A stretch of 64,000 nucleotides of DNA from G963662905 sp963662905 (GTDB taxonomy: Bacteria; Bacteroidota; Bacteroidia; Bacteroidales; WRLA01). Both the position numbers and the translations under genes were made by a program. The DNA lies in NCBI GenBank assembly GCA_963662905.2, contig CAXXFD010000002.1, forward strand, positions 744,001 to 808,000, in the 5' to 3' direction. This document shows positions 50,410 to 60,300 of the stretch, piece by piece. The notes beneath the pieces were generated by a model that worked only from the letters and a program-made list of their open reading frames with translations, was not told the DNA's origin and did no database searches. Within the stretch, counting starts at the first letter, position 1, and every line of letters starts with the position of its first letter.

Positions 50410-51543
50410 TTAATCTTCAAAATCCATGATAAAACCTTCAAAATTTTCAGGAGTAATCACTTCAAAACTATGGCTGGGATATGCTTTTGAAAATGAAGCA
50501 GGTAATTTTGCTTTTTTCTTTGGATTCCATTTGAATTCATAGGCAAAAAGCTGACCATCACGATCTTCCACATAATCGATTTCCTGCTGTGTGTGCGTTC
50601 TCCAAAAATAATTGTTGTTCCACCAGGATTTATATTTCATGTGCTTATAGCGTTCGCTGATCATATAATTCTCCCACAAAGCTCCAATATCGGTTCGTTG
50701 ATCCGGAAAACGAAAATCATTGATTAAGGCATTTCGGATACCGTTATCATGGAAATAAATTTTCCTGCTTTTCTTTAATTCATTGCGCAAATTCCTGCTT
50801 AGTGCGGGCAACCTGAAAATTATAAAAGTTTGCTCCAGGAGCATTATGTACTTTTCAACAGTCTCATTATCAATTCCCAAAAAATTTCCAATTTCATTAT
50901 AGGACACCTGATTGCCCAACTGATAAGCCAGGGCTTTTAGTAATTTCAGCAGTTTATCGGATTTCTTAATGTATTCCCATTGCAGAATATCTTTATACAG
51001 ATAACTGTCGGCAATCAGGTTCAAAATCCGGCTTTCGTTACCAGGGTTCATTACTACTTCCGGGTAAGACCCAAAGATCAGGCGGTGCTTCAGGAGCCTT
51101 TTCTCTTCAAGCATACCGTGATGGTTCACCATTTCACTAAAAGAAAGTGGGTAAAGCTGATGTTCCCATTTCCTGCCCGTTAAAGGTTCATTGATATTAT
51201 TGGCCAGCTCAAAAGACGATGAACCGGTCGCCACCAACTGAATTTCAGGGATATAATCCGTAATCAATTTTAATTTTATCCCAATATCCTCAATGCGTTG
51301 CGCTTCGTCAATGACCACAATCTTTTTATTCGCGAAGAAATATTTCAATTCCGTTGATGTAGGCCGTTCAAAAATCTGATGCGTATCCGGTTCATCACCG
51401 CTCAGCCAAAGAAGATCGTCTGTATCCTGAAAGAGCTTTTTCAGGAGGGTAGTTTTTCCGGTTTGCCGGGCACCAAATAGGATTATTGCTTTTCCTTTAA
51501 AAAGATCTGCCCTAATTAATTTTTCAAGTTTTCGTTGAATCAT
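50410..51543 (-). CDS. AAA_14 ATPase with DUF4143 C-terminus
   Basis: 377 aa from the ATG at 51543 (a TTG two codons upstream is possible). Walker A is LFGARQTGKTTLLKKLF near residue 22, Walker B KIVVIDEAQRIEDIG near 74, and sensor-like LVATGSSSFEL near 103. The DUF4143 part starts after about 195 (FHDNGIRNALINDF; WENYMISER) and ends in a PD-(D/E)xK-like core (EIDYVEDRDGQLFAYEFKW). Thousands of such genes occur in Bacteroidota with no fixed role. Its unit is bounded by 32-bp direct repeats and has palindromes at its promoter, which suggests a selfish or mobile gene. Confidence 0.88.
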   Translation of the reverse strand: MIQRKLEKLIRADLFKGKAIILFGARQTGKTTLLKKLFQDTDDLLWLSGDEPDTHQIFERPTSTELKYFFANKKIVVIDEAQRIEDIGIKLKLITDYIPEIQLVATGSSSFELANNINEPLTGRKWEHQLYPLSFSEMVNHHGMLEEKRLLKHRLIFGSYPEVVMNPGNESRILNLIADSYLYKDILQWEYIKKSDKLLKLLKALAYQLGNQVSYNEIGNFLGIDNETVEKYIMLLEQTFIIFRLPALSRNLRNELKKSRKIYFHDNGIRNALINDFRFPDQRTDIGALWENYMISERYKHMKYKSWWNNNYFWRTHTQQEIDYVEDRDGQLFAYEFKWNPKKKAKLPASFSKAYPSHSFEVITPENFEGFIMDFED

Positions 51544-51568
51544 TTGCAAAATATTAAGCTATGCTCAA

Positions 51569-51576
51569 CAAAAATA
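51569..51576 (-). promoter_or_regulatory. -7 promoter box of the ATPase gene
   Basis: The minus strand reads TATTTTTG, a full TAnnTTTG match, 25 nt before the ATG at 51543. The palindrome at 51584-51600 sits where the -33 contact would be, as an operator would. Confidence 0.5.
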
Positions 51577-51583
51577 CTAAAAT

Positions 51584-51632
51584 TTGCGATTGTATTCGCA
51601 TTATTTAATTAAATTTTGCGATCATATTCGCA
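51584..51632. promoter_or_regulatory. Two TTGCG-N7-CGCA palindromes upstream of the ATPase
   Basis: TTGCGATTGTATTCGCA (51584-51600) and TTGCGATCATATTCGCA (51616-51632) are near-identical, spaced 32 nt start to start (about three helical turns). A third, related palindrome is inside the right direct repeat (51648-51665) and a fourth in the left one (50360-50377). Regular spacing at a promoter suggests binding sites for a dimeric protein, perhaps the ATPase itself. Confidence 0.6.
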
Positions 51633-51641
51633 GAATTCATA

Positions 51642-51673
51642 TAAATTTTGCGGTTTAAATCGCAAAAATCATA
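51642..51673. repeat. Right 32-bp direct repeat flanking the ATPase gene
   Basis: Begins TAAATTTTGCGGTTTAAATC, 31 of 32 bases equal to 50354-50385 and in the same orientation. It holds the third palindrome (51648-51665). Beyond it lies the 3' end of the KamA gene (stop at 51781). Confidence 0.85.
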
Positions 51674-51780
51674 ATTAGTGCCAGCATTGGGACTTTTCTT
51701 ATGGGAAGAATCGAATCAGGAAAGCAAATGATCCAGAAAAAACCCGCTCGAAAGCAGGCTTTATTTTCCGGAGATGTACT

Positions 51781-53991
51781 TTAGTCGATTTCGAGATTGG
51801 TCATTTCATCGGTGACTTTGAAATCATAATCGGGATATTCATAAATAGCCTGTCGCGGTTCGGTTTCTCCAATGGTATATCCAAAAAGTCCCTGATAATC
51901 CTCCGGGTTTTCGCCCATAGCGACTAACTGTTGCATGAAAGCCCACATGGTTTTGGATTCGAGAATAGAGACTTTTCCCATTTTTTCGATAATAGGGCTG
52001 TGCGAGCGTGTATGGTCATGATCAAATTCCAGAATCCTGCGCCCTTTCCGTGTAAGGCCAATTGTCCTGTATGTCAGGCTCTTTCCAACACCGGGCATAT
52101 TTAAAACCGAGCGGTCGGAAGACAGGAATGGAAGGTTTGCTTCTTCGCGCAGCTTTCGGATATTTTCCACCATATTTTCAGCATTTTCCGGGAAAGAATG
52201 AATCCTTTCGTCGTATTTATGATCAATCAGGCCAATAATTTTCTCTTCAATCTGCTCCTGAACGATACGTGCATTTGTAGCAAAATTGTGGTAATTTTCT
52301 TTATATCCTTTCACAGAAAAAGTATAATAAGGCATCACGCCGAGATCATTCAGCACCTTACGCAATTTAGCAATATGGCCACGTCGGGCAGAAGCCGCAG
52401 TAAAAACCACCTGATTGGACACAATCCAGCCTGCACTCAGCAGTTTACGGATACCATCGGCTGCTTCTGGCGTAATTTCCATAGATGTTTGCACATGGGT
52501 TTGGATCACAAATTGCTTGAACCCAATTGCGCCGGCTTTCTCTTTAAACTCTTTCAAAACCTGAATCAGGCTGTCTGTTATTCGTTGCGGCAAATACACC
52601 GGCAAACGGGTTCCGAGGCGCACGCGAAGCATTTCTGCATATTTTTGTCCATCCGGGCGATGTTTATTTTGCTCAATTTTTTCGCAGGCCATATTATAAA
52701 CTTCATCCAGGATTTTTTTCAGGGAGGCATCTGAGCTCATAAATGCATCGCCACCGGTAATCAGGATATCGCGCAGCTGCGCATCTTCCTCAAAATAATC
52801 CATCAGGCGCTGCAGTTTATGCGGCCATGTTTCGCGCGGTTTGAGCTTGTTCAGGTTAAAATTCAGATGTCCGTTCTGGAAATCATACATCCTTTGACAG
52901 GAAACACAAAGTCCGCCACAGGCACGGCCAACCGTATCTGGAATTAGAATAGCCACTTCGGGATAGCGTCGGTGCAGGCTATGATTTGAAGGTAATATCC
53001 AACCGGCTGCATTGGGTTTTCCCGGCTCCACGATATCTTCTTTTTCCCATGCCGTGATATAACCAAACTCACTGACCAACTGCTTGCTGTAGAGCACATA
53101 ATCGCGAATCGCCAGATCCGCACCGATGTATTTTGTATTGACACGCGTATCAAGCAGTGAAAGATAATACGGATTGATAAAAATAGGGATTCCCGCCTCC
53201 ACGGCTTCCTGCAGAATTTCCATGGTTTTGCTTTCCAGCGAATGATCCAGCATTTCGTTCAGCAATTCCGGCTCGCGAACAGCAAACTGCAAGTGAAATC
53301 TGCTTTCGGTCCACCATTCCAGAGCACGTAAAAATTTCTGTTCTTGCGACAATCCATCTTCAAACTGATAATGATGGTTGTTGATGTCGCCCGAGTCAAT
53401 ACGTTTTATAATGACATTCAAAATCCTGTTTCGGTTTTGCTCGCGGATATGCACGATTTCCGGATCCAGCCCTGAAGGATGGCGTTCCATCCATTCCCTG
53501 ACTTTTTTCTGATCGGGGATCATGCGCATAGTCTTTCCATTGAACTGCCGGAAAAGTTCCAGCATATCAATAAAAAAGTCAAATTCGCCGCCACCGGTGC
53601 CGGTTTTAACGGCCATCCAAAGCAAACGGAAAGGATGCGATATGGTAATTTTTCCGCGACGGTTCAAATCAACAAATTCCCGCCCTGTATTGTCGATATA
53701 ATCAAGTATCCTGATGGCCGCCACCTCCTGCCAATTGATATTATCCAGTGCTTCGCGCCCCTGGATTTCCCTTTTGTAGTATTTGTATGCAGTTTCTCCT
53801 GGCTTCAAAAAATCCAGAACCCATTCCCGGATACCCAAAAGAGCTTCAGTTTTTGTCTCGGATTTATGTAATATTTCAGCAAGTTTTGGATTCTCTTCAA
53901 GCAGTGTGTTCAGTAATTTCTGTGATTGGATACTAATTGCTACTTTATCGAATTTCTTGTGTCGGTTAATGTTTTTTTGCCTTACCTGCAT
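51781..53991 (-). CDS. Long KamA-family radical SAM protein
   Basis: 736 aa, against about 415 for lysine 2,3-aminomutase. The radical SAM cluster motif CxxxCxxC is ACGGLCVSCQRMYDF near residue 358. It is followed by LRDILITGGDAFMSSD (SAM-binding GGD) near 405, and RLGTRLPVYLPQRIT near 460. The segment NMPGVGKSLTYRTIG near 640 lines up with the PGGGGK loop whose Lys binds PLP in aminomutases. The N-terminal ~330 residues have no counterpart in the short enzyme. Substrate is unknown: lysine, glutamate or a protein-bound lysine are options. A consensus promoter lies at 54140-54169. Confidence 0.85.
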   Translation of the reverse strand: MQVRQKNINRHKKFDKVAISIQSQKLLNTLLEENPKLAEILHKSETKTEALLGIREWVLDFLKPGETAYKYYKREIQGREALDNINWQEVAAIRILDYIDNTGREFVDLNRRGKITISHPFRLLWMAVKTGTGGGEFDFFIDMLELFRQFNGKTMRMIPDQKKVREWMERHPSGLDPEIVHIREQNRNRILNVIIKRIDSGDINNHHYQFEDGLSQEQKFLRALEWWTESRFHLQFAVREPELLNEMLDHSLESKTMEILQEAVEAGIPIFINPYYLSLLDTRVNTKYIGADLAIRDYVLYSKQLVSEFGYITAWEKEDIVEPGKPNAAGWILPSNHSLHRRYPEVAILIPDTVGRACGGLCVSCQRMYDFQNGHLNFNLNKLKPRETWPHKLQRLMDYFEEDAQLRDILITGGDAFMSSDASLKKILDEVYNMACEKIEQNKHRPDGQKYAEMLRVRLGTRLPVYLPQRITDSLIQVLKEFKEKAGAIGFKQFVIQTHVQTSMEITPEAADGIRKLLSAGWIVSNQVVFTAASARRGHIAKLRKVLNDLGVMPYYTFSVKGYKENYHNFATNARIVQEQIEEKIIGLIDHKYDERIHSFPENAENMVENIRKLREEANLPFLSSDRSVLNMPGVGKSLTYRTIGLTRKGRRILEFDHDHTRSHSPIIEKMGKVSILESKTMWAFMQQLVAMGENPEDYQGLFGYTIGETEPRQAIYEYPDYDFKVTDEMTNLEID

Positions 53992-54051
53992 CGTTCTTTC
54001 TTAATTAGACTTCATTTAAATTGCACCCTTAAGAAGGGAAAAAACTAAAAA

Positions 54052-54071
54052 TTAAAGGCAGGTGCCTTTAA
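54052..54071 (-). promoter_or_regulatory. Hairpin in the KamA leader (possible attenuator)
   Basis: Arms TTAAAGGC (54052-54059) and GCCTTTAA (54064-54071) around a 4-nt loop; on the minus strand they are followed by TTTTTAGTTTTTT, a terminator-like run. A second small hairpin (CCCTT-AAG-AAGGG, 54026-54038) follows. Both lie inside the ~140-nt leader between the promoter at 54140-54169 and the KamA ATG. Confidence 0.5.
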
Positions 54072-54139
54072 AAAAAATTGGACTAATAAAAACTAAGTTA
54101 TTATGAATCAATACTAAAATCTCCGGAAAATCAGGGGCA

Positions 54140-54169
54140 CAAAGGTAGCAAATTCTTTCTGATATCCAA
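54140..54169 (-). promoter_or_regulatory. Promoter of the KamA gene
   Basis: Minus strand: TTG (54167-54169), 19-nt spacer, TACCTTTG (54140-54147), an exact consensus. Transcription near 54133 gives an unusually long leader of about 140 nt. Confidence 0.7.
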
Positions 54170-54273
54170 AAGCGCAGCACACACTGAAAAATCGATTAAA
54201 ACATCTGTTCCAACCTTGCCAAACAGGAAGACTAAACCCATAAAAGTTCTTCTTTCGCACTACGATAAAACGC

Positions 54274-54311
54274 AAAAATTCATCGGATGAGCCTAAGTCA
54301 TCCGATGAATT
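54274..54311 (-). terminator. Terminator of the giant adhesin gene, copy 2 of the recurring hairpin
   Basis: Arms AATTCATCGGATGA (54277-54290) and TCATCCGATGAATT (54298-54311) with a 7-nt loop; the minus-strand stem runs into TTTTT. It lies 23 nt past the stop at 54334. The core is almost the same as the palindrome at 11381-11417, which also lies just past a T9SS gene. Confidence 0.75.
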
Positions 54312-54333
54312 ATCCCACGAAAACCCGACCCTT

Positions 54334-57300
54334 TTACCGCACAATCATCTTCACCATCATCCGGCCTTTATCGGTTTGCAGGTTGAGCAGGTAAAGACCC
54401 GGCAGGACATCATGCAGGTGCATATCGGCAATTTGCCTGCGGCAGGCTTTACCGAGACGTTCGTGCAGGATTATGCTCCCAGTCATATCCATGATCTGCA
54501 CTTCTTCTACCCAAACATCCTGATGCTGTTCTTCGAGGAAGAAGAGCGCAAAGTTTCCTTTATTTGGGTTGGGGCGGACTGCGAGCTGCAATTGCTGTGC
54601 AACGAAATCTTCAACACCTGACGGATCCGGTGTTACATAAATACCGGAAGTTGTATCCACATAATAATTCAGGTCGAGGAATATGGAATCCGTATCCGTA
54701 ATGGTAAGACGGTACATGCTATCCAATGGCAGGCCGGGGATTTCCACAACAATGCGGAATGTTCCGGTAGGCAGGAAATTGAACATATAGAAGCCTTCCT
54801 TATCTGTTTTTGTCCTGCGTGTAGTGTGGAAGACATCTGCATCCGTACTTTTCTGATCTTCGGCGAGCATTTCAAGAGAGATATCCGTATTTTTCACCGG
54901 TTCACCTCGTTCTTCATGCCCTTTGAAACCACCTCCTCCATCGGAATAGAACACAAAGCCCTGCAAATAACCGGAGCCCTGCCCCATATTCTCATACTGC
55001 ATCAGCTGGATGTCAATATCTGAAATAACGCCATCAACTGAAGCGAATGTGGAATCAATGATTGTAGCTTCTTCCCAGTGGGCTACATCGTCGTAATAAG
55101 TAGGATAATTATCGGGATAGAACATTGGGTCGCCCTCGGCCATGATAATAAAGCGATCGCATGGATTAAGTCCGAAAAATTCGTAAAAACCACCGTATTC
55201 GATTAAAGTACTGTCAATCTTTTCACTGGCGGCATTTTCTTCGTAACGATAGAGGTAAACAAATCCGGAATTTACCACCTCCTCCGCAGTTGTGATACGC
55301 CCTTGAAGCTGAAGCTCTTCCAGCACAGAAACATAAACCGAATCAGTTGCACCGCAGCCAAATTCATCTTCAACGGCCAGTTTATACCAACCGCTTTCTT
55401 CGATTAAAATCCCGGGTGTATTTGCTCCGGTTGACCAAATATATGAGCTGTAACTGCCTCCGGCATCGAGATAAAAACCACCGGGACAAACCGTTGTGTC
55501 GTTTCCGAGATTCAAATCAGGAATCAGGTTTATCTGAACCACCTCCTGAACAGAATCAATACAGGAATTGCTTGCCGCAACTTTCAGCCAAACATTAAAA
55601 AATCCTTCATTGGTAAAAACGTGCTCCGGATTTTGTTCACCGGATGTTATACCGTCATCAAAATCCCACATCCAGCTGCTGATTTCACCTTGCTGAACCG
55701 AACTCATGTCGGTAAACACCGTCGGATTTCCAGCGCAAACACCCTGGAAAGTAAAGGAGGCTTGCGGCACATAACCCACATTGACTGTTTGCAGGATGGT
55801 CGATGAACACGCTTCTTCGCTGCTAACCGTTAAACGAACGTCATAAGATCCTGCTTCGGGCCAATTATGCTGAGGGTTTTGTTCGGTTGATGATGTCCCA
55901 TCGCCGAAATCCCATGTCCAGGAAATAAGGTTTCCTCCGGCGGGATCGGATTCGTCTGTAAACGCAAAGGTATGATTCGCGCATACACCCTCCCAACTGA
56001 AAGCTGCAATGGGCGTAGGATGCACATCAACAGAAATCAGTTTGGTGTCGGAGCAGCCGAATTCATGGCTTACAGTTAAAGTCACATCATATTGTCCCGG
56101 ATTTTCAAAAACATGAACCGGGTTTTGATCCGTTGATGTGCTGCCATCACCGAAATCCCACATCCAGGAAACCAGGTTGTAGTTACCGCCCGTGGATTGA
56201 TCTGTGAATGTCACATCATCGCCACTGCAAGCCGAACCAAAGCTAAAATCAGCATCGGGAAGCGTATAAATTTCAAGCGGTTTGGTTACGCTATGTTCGC
56301 AGCCCTGATCGCTGGTCACTTTCAGTGCAACATTATAATTGCCCGGTGCTGTGTATGCATGTTGCGCGTTTTGATCAGCAGATGTATTCCCATCACCAAA
56401 ATCCCATTCCCAGGAAGCAATGCTCCCCTGAGTGATGCTGCTTAAATCCGTAAAATCAAGCATTTGATCCGGACAACCATTTGTGAAATCAAAATCAGCA
56501 TCCGGGAGGGCATGGATTTCAACATCCTGCGTAATAGTATCTGAGCAGCCTGTATTCGACAACACTATCAATTCAACGGTATAAAGTCCTGCATTTTCAT
56601 AGATATGCGTAAAGCTTTGGCCGTTGGTGGAATTCCCATCACCCAAATCCCACATCCAGTTGGTAATGCTACCTGATCCCGGGATGGAATTATCGGTAAA
56701 CAAGACCTCATTTCCGGCACAAGGCGGATCCACATCATAAGTAAATCCAGCTTCCGGCGGATCGGAAATTACAATATGCTGCATCAGGGTATTGCTGCAT
56801 CCAAGATTATTTACTACGGTTAATTGGACATCAAATCCCGGGCCTGTTCCGCTTTCAAACTGATGCACAGGATTTTGCTCTGTTGAAATATTTCCATCAT
56901 CAAAATCCCATTCCCAGGAAACAATATTGCCCGCATTGGCAAGCGAAAGGTCGGTAAATTCAACTTCCTGATTGAAACAGGCACCATCATATGAAAAATC
57001 AGCTGTTGGCGCTGCATTCAGATGCCATGTTTGGATATCGGTCCCTGTACAGCCGTTTCCATCAGTATAAGAATAAACTATTTGATAATCAACATCTGGC
57101 ATGAGGGCTACGAAACTCAGTGTAGCCGTTCCATCGCCATTATCTGTAATGCCATCGCCCGTAAAACTACCTTCAGGAGCTTCACTTCCGCTGAGCAGCA
57201 CATCGTCATTATCCTGACAATTAGAAGCATCCAGACCTGTAAAACTTATGATTGGTAACGCATTTACCGTCACTTCCTGCATATCTTCATCGGAACATCC

Positions 57301-60300
57301 ATCCGGATTGGTATAAGAGTAGCTGATACTATAAGGGCCTCCAACTCCTGCAACAGCCGGGTCAAACCATGCTGTACCATCACCATTATCGGTAATGCCG
57401 TTCCCCGAGAAAATCCCTTCAGGAACCTGATTTCCAGTCAACAATACCGCAGAAGCGTTTTCGCAATAAGCAGCATCCAGACCTGTAAATTCAACCAAAG
57501 GAATTTCAAGCACCTCTGTTGTGGATGTTTGCTGGTTGCCACATCCTGTAGGGCTGGTATAAGAATATTCAATATTATGGAAACCTGTTCCGGCAACCGA
57601 AGGATCAAACCAGGCTGTGCCGTCTCCGTTGTCTGTTATTCCCGAACCCGTAAAACTACCTTCAGGTGCCTGATTACCAGTTAGCAACGCTGGATCATCG
57701 TTACTGCAATAAGTGTTGGCAAGACCGCTGAAACTTACATCGGGCAATGGTTCAATTATTACCGCCACTGTGCCCGTCATTTCTGAGGAACAGGAAGTTG
57801 CGGTATTTAAAGCAGAAACCGTATAATCGCCGGCTGTGGTCTGGTCGCCAAAGCTGATGACCGTTCCTGTTCCACTCACGATGGTGGAAGTTGGCGAACC
57901 GTCGAGGAGTAATGTGTATTCCACTCCGGTTTCGGAGCCGTCGAGGCCAATTTCAACGCCTGTACCGCCAGCGCAATAGCTACCTCCACCTGTGACATTG
58001 AAAGCTGTTGGATTATCGTCAATGCTGATGGCGACTGTTCCCGTCATTTCTGAAGAACAGGAAGTTGCGGTATTCAATGCTGAAACCGTATAATCGCCTG
58101 CAGCAGTTTGATCGCCAAAGCTGATGGCGGTTCCTGTTCCACTCACGATGGTAGAGGTTGGTGAACCGTCGAGCAATAATGTGTATTCCACTCCGGTTTC
58201 GGAGCCGTCGAGGCCGATTTCCACGCCTGTGCCGCCTGCACAATAGCTTCCTCCTCCTGTAACTGTAAATGCTGTTGGATTATCGTCAATGCTGATGGCG
58301 ACTGTTCCCGTCATTTCTGAAGAACAGGAAGTTGCGGTATTCAATGCTGAAACCGTATAATCGCCTGCTGCGGTCTGGTCGCCAAAGCTGATGGCGGTTC
58401 CTGTTCCGCTTACGATAGTGGAAGTTGGCGAGCCGTCGAGCAATAATGTGTATTCCACTCCGGTTTCGGAACCGTCGAGGCCAATTTCCACGCCCATACC
58501 GCCAGCGCAATAGCTTCCGCCGCCTGTGACATTGAAAGCTGTTGGATTATCATCTATGCTGATGGCGACTGTTCCGGTCATTTCTGAGGAACAGGAAGTT
58601 GCGGTGTTCAATGCAGAAACCGTATAATCGCCGGCTGCAGTCTGATCGCCAAAACTGATGGCGGTTCCTGTTCCGCTTACGATAGTGGAAGTTGGCGAGC
58701 CGTCGAGTAATAGTGTGTATTCTACTCCGGTTTCCGAACCATCGAGACCGATTTCCACGCCTGTGCCGCCTGCACAATAACTTCCGCCGCCGGTTACGTT
58801 AAAAGCGGTTGGGTTATCATCTATGCTGATGGCGACTGTTCCCGTCATTTCTGAAGAACAGGAAGTTGCAGTATTCAATGCAGAAACCGTATAATCGCCT
58901 GCAGCGGTCTGATCGCCAAAACTGATGGCGGTTCCTGTTCCACTTACAATGGTGGAAGTTGGCGAGCCATCAAGTACTAATGTGTATTCCACTCCGGTTT
59001 CCGAACCATCGAGGCCGATTTCCACGCCCGTACCGCCAGCGCAATAACTTCCGCCACCAGTTACATTGAAAGCAGTTGGATTGTCGTCAATGCTGATAGC
59101 TACCGTTCCGGTCATTTCTGCAGAACAGGAAGTTGCGGTATTCAATGCTGAAACCGTATAATCGCCGGCAGCGGTTTGATCGCCAAAGCTGATGGCGGTG
59201 CCCGTGCCGCTTACGATGGTGGAAGTTGGCGAGCCGTCGAGTAATAGTGTGTATTCTACTCCAGTTTCCGAACCATCGAGGCCGATTTCTACGCCTGTGC
59301 CGCCTGCACAATAGCTGCCGCCACCTGTGACATTGAAGGCTATTGGATTATCGTCAATGCTGATCGCCACTGTTCCGGACATCTCTGCAGAACAGGAAGT
59401 TGCAGTGTTCAATGCAGAAACCGTATAATCGCCGGCTGTGGTCTGGTCGCCAAAGCTGATGACCGTTCCTGTTCCGCTCACGATGGTAGAGGTTGGTGAA
59501 CCGTCGAGCAATAACGTGTATTCCACTCCGGTCTCGGAGCCATCGAGGCCAATTTCCACGCCTGTGCCGCCAGCGCAATAGTTTCCGCCGCCTGTGACAT
59601 TGAAAGCTGTTGGATTATCATCTATGCTGATGGCGACTGTTCCGGTCATTTCTGAGGAACAGGAAGTTGCAGTGTTCAATGCAGAAACCGTATAATCGCC
59701 GGCTGCAGTCTGATCGCCAAAGCTGATGGCGGTTCCTGTGCCACTTACGATGTTGGAAGTTGGCGAGCCGTCGAGCAATAATGTGTATTCCACTCCGGTT
59801 TCGGAGCCATCGAGGCCAATTTCAACGCCTGTACCGCCAGCGCAATAGCTTCCACCTCCGCTTACGTTAAAGGCTGCTGGATTATCATCGATACTGATGG
59901 CCACTGTTCCGGTCATTTCTGAAGAACAGTAAGTTGCGGTATTCAATGCTGAAACCGTATAATCTCCTGCTGCGGTTTGATCGCCAAAGCTGATGGCTGT
60001 TCCTGTGCCGCTTACGATTATGGATGTTGGCGAGCTGTCGAGCAATAATGTGTATTCTACTCCAGTTTCCGAACCATCGAGGCCGATTTCTACGCCTGTG
60101 CCGCCTGCACAATAGCTTCCGCCGCCTGTGACATTGAAAGCTGTTGGATTATTGTCAATGCTGATAGCTACCGTTCCGGTCATTTCTGAGGAACAGGATG
60201 TTGCGGTATTCAATGCAGAAACCGTATAATCGCCGGCTGCAGTCTGATCGCCAAAACTGATGGCGGTTCCTGTTCCGCTTACGATAGTGGAAGTTGGAGA

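Larger units (their letters stand above)
53992..54333. other. Intergenic region between adhesin 3' end and KamA start
   Basis: 342 nt. From right to left it holds the adhesin terminator hairpin (54274-54311), the KamA promoter (54140-54169) and the two leader hairpins (54026-54071). No gene is called; the minus-strand frame crossing 54114-54344 runs through the terminator stem and is rejected. Confidence 0.6.

Noticed and set aside
54114..54344. 76-residue minus-strand frame
   Set aside because: It crosses the adhesin terminator and the KamA promoter and has no recognisable features.
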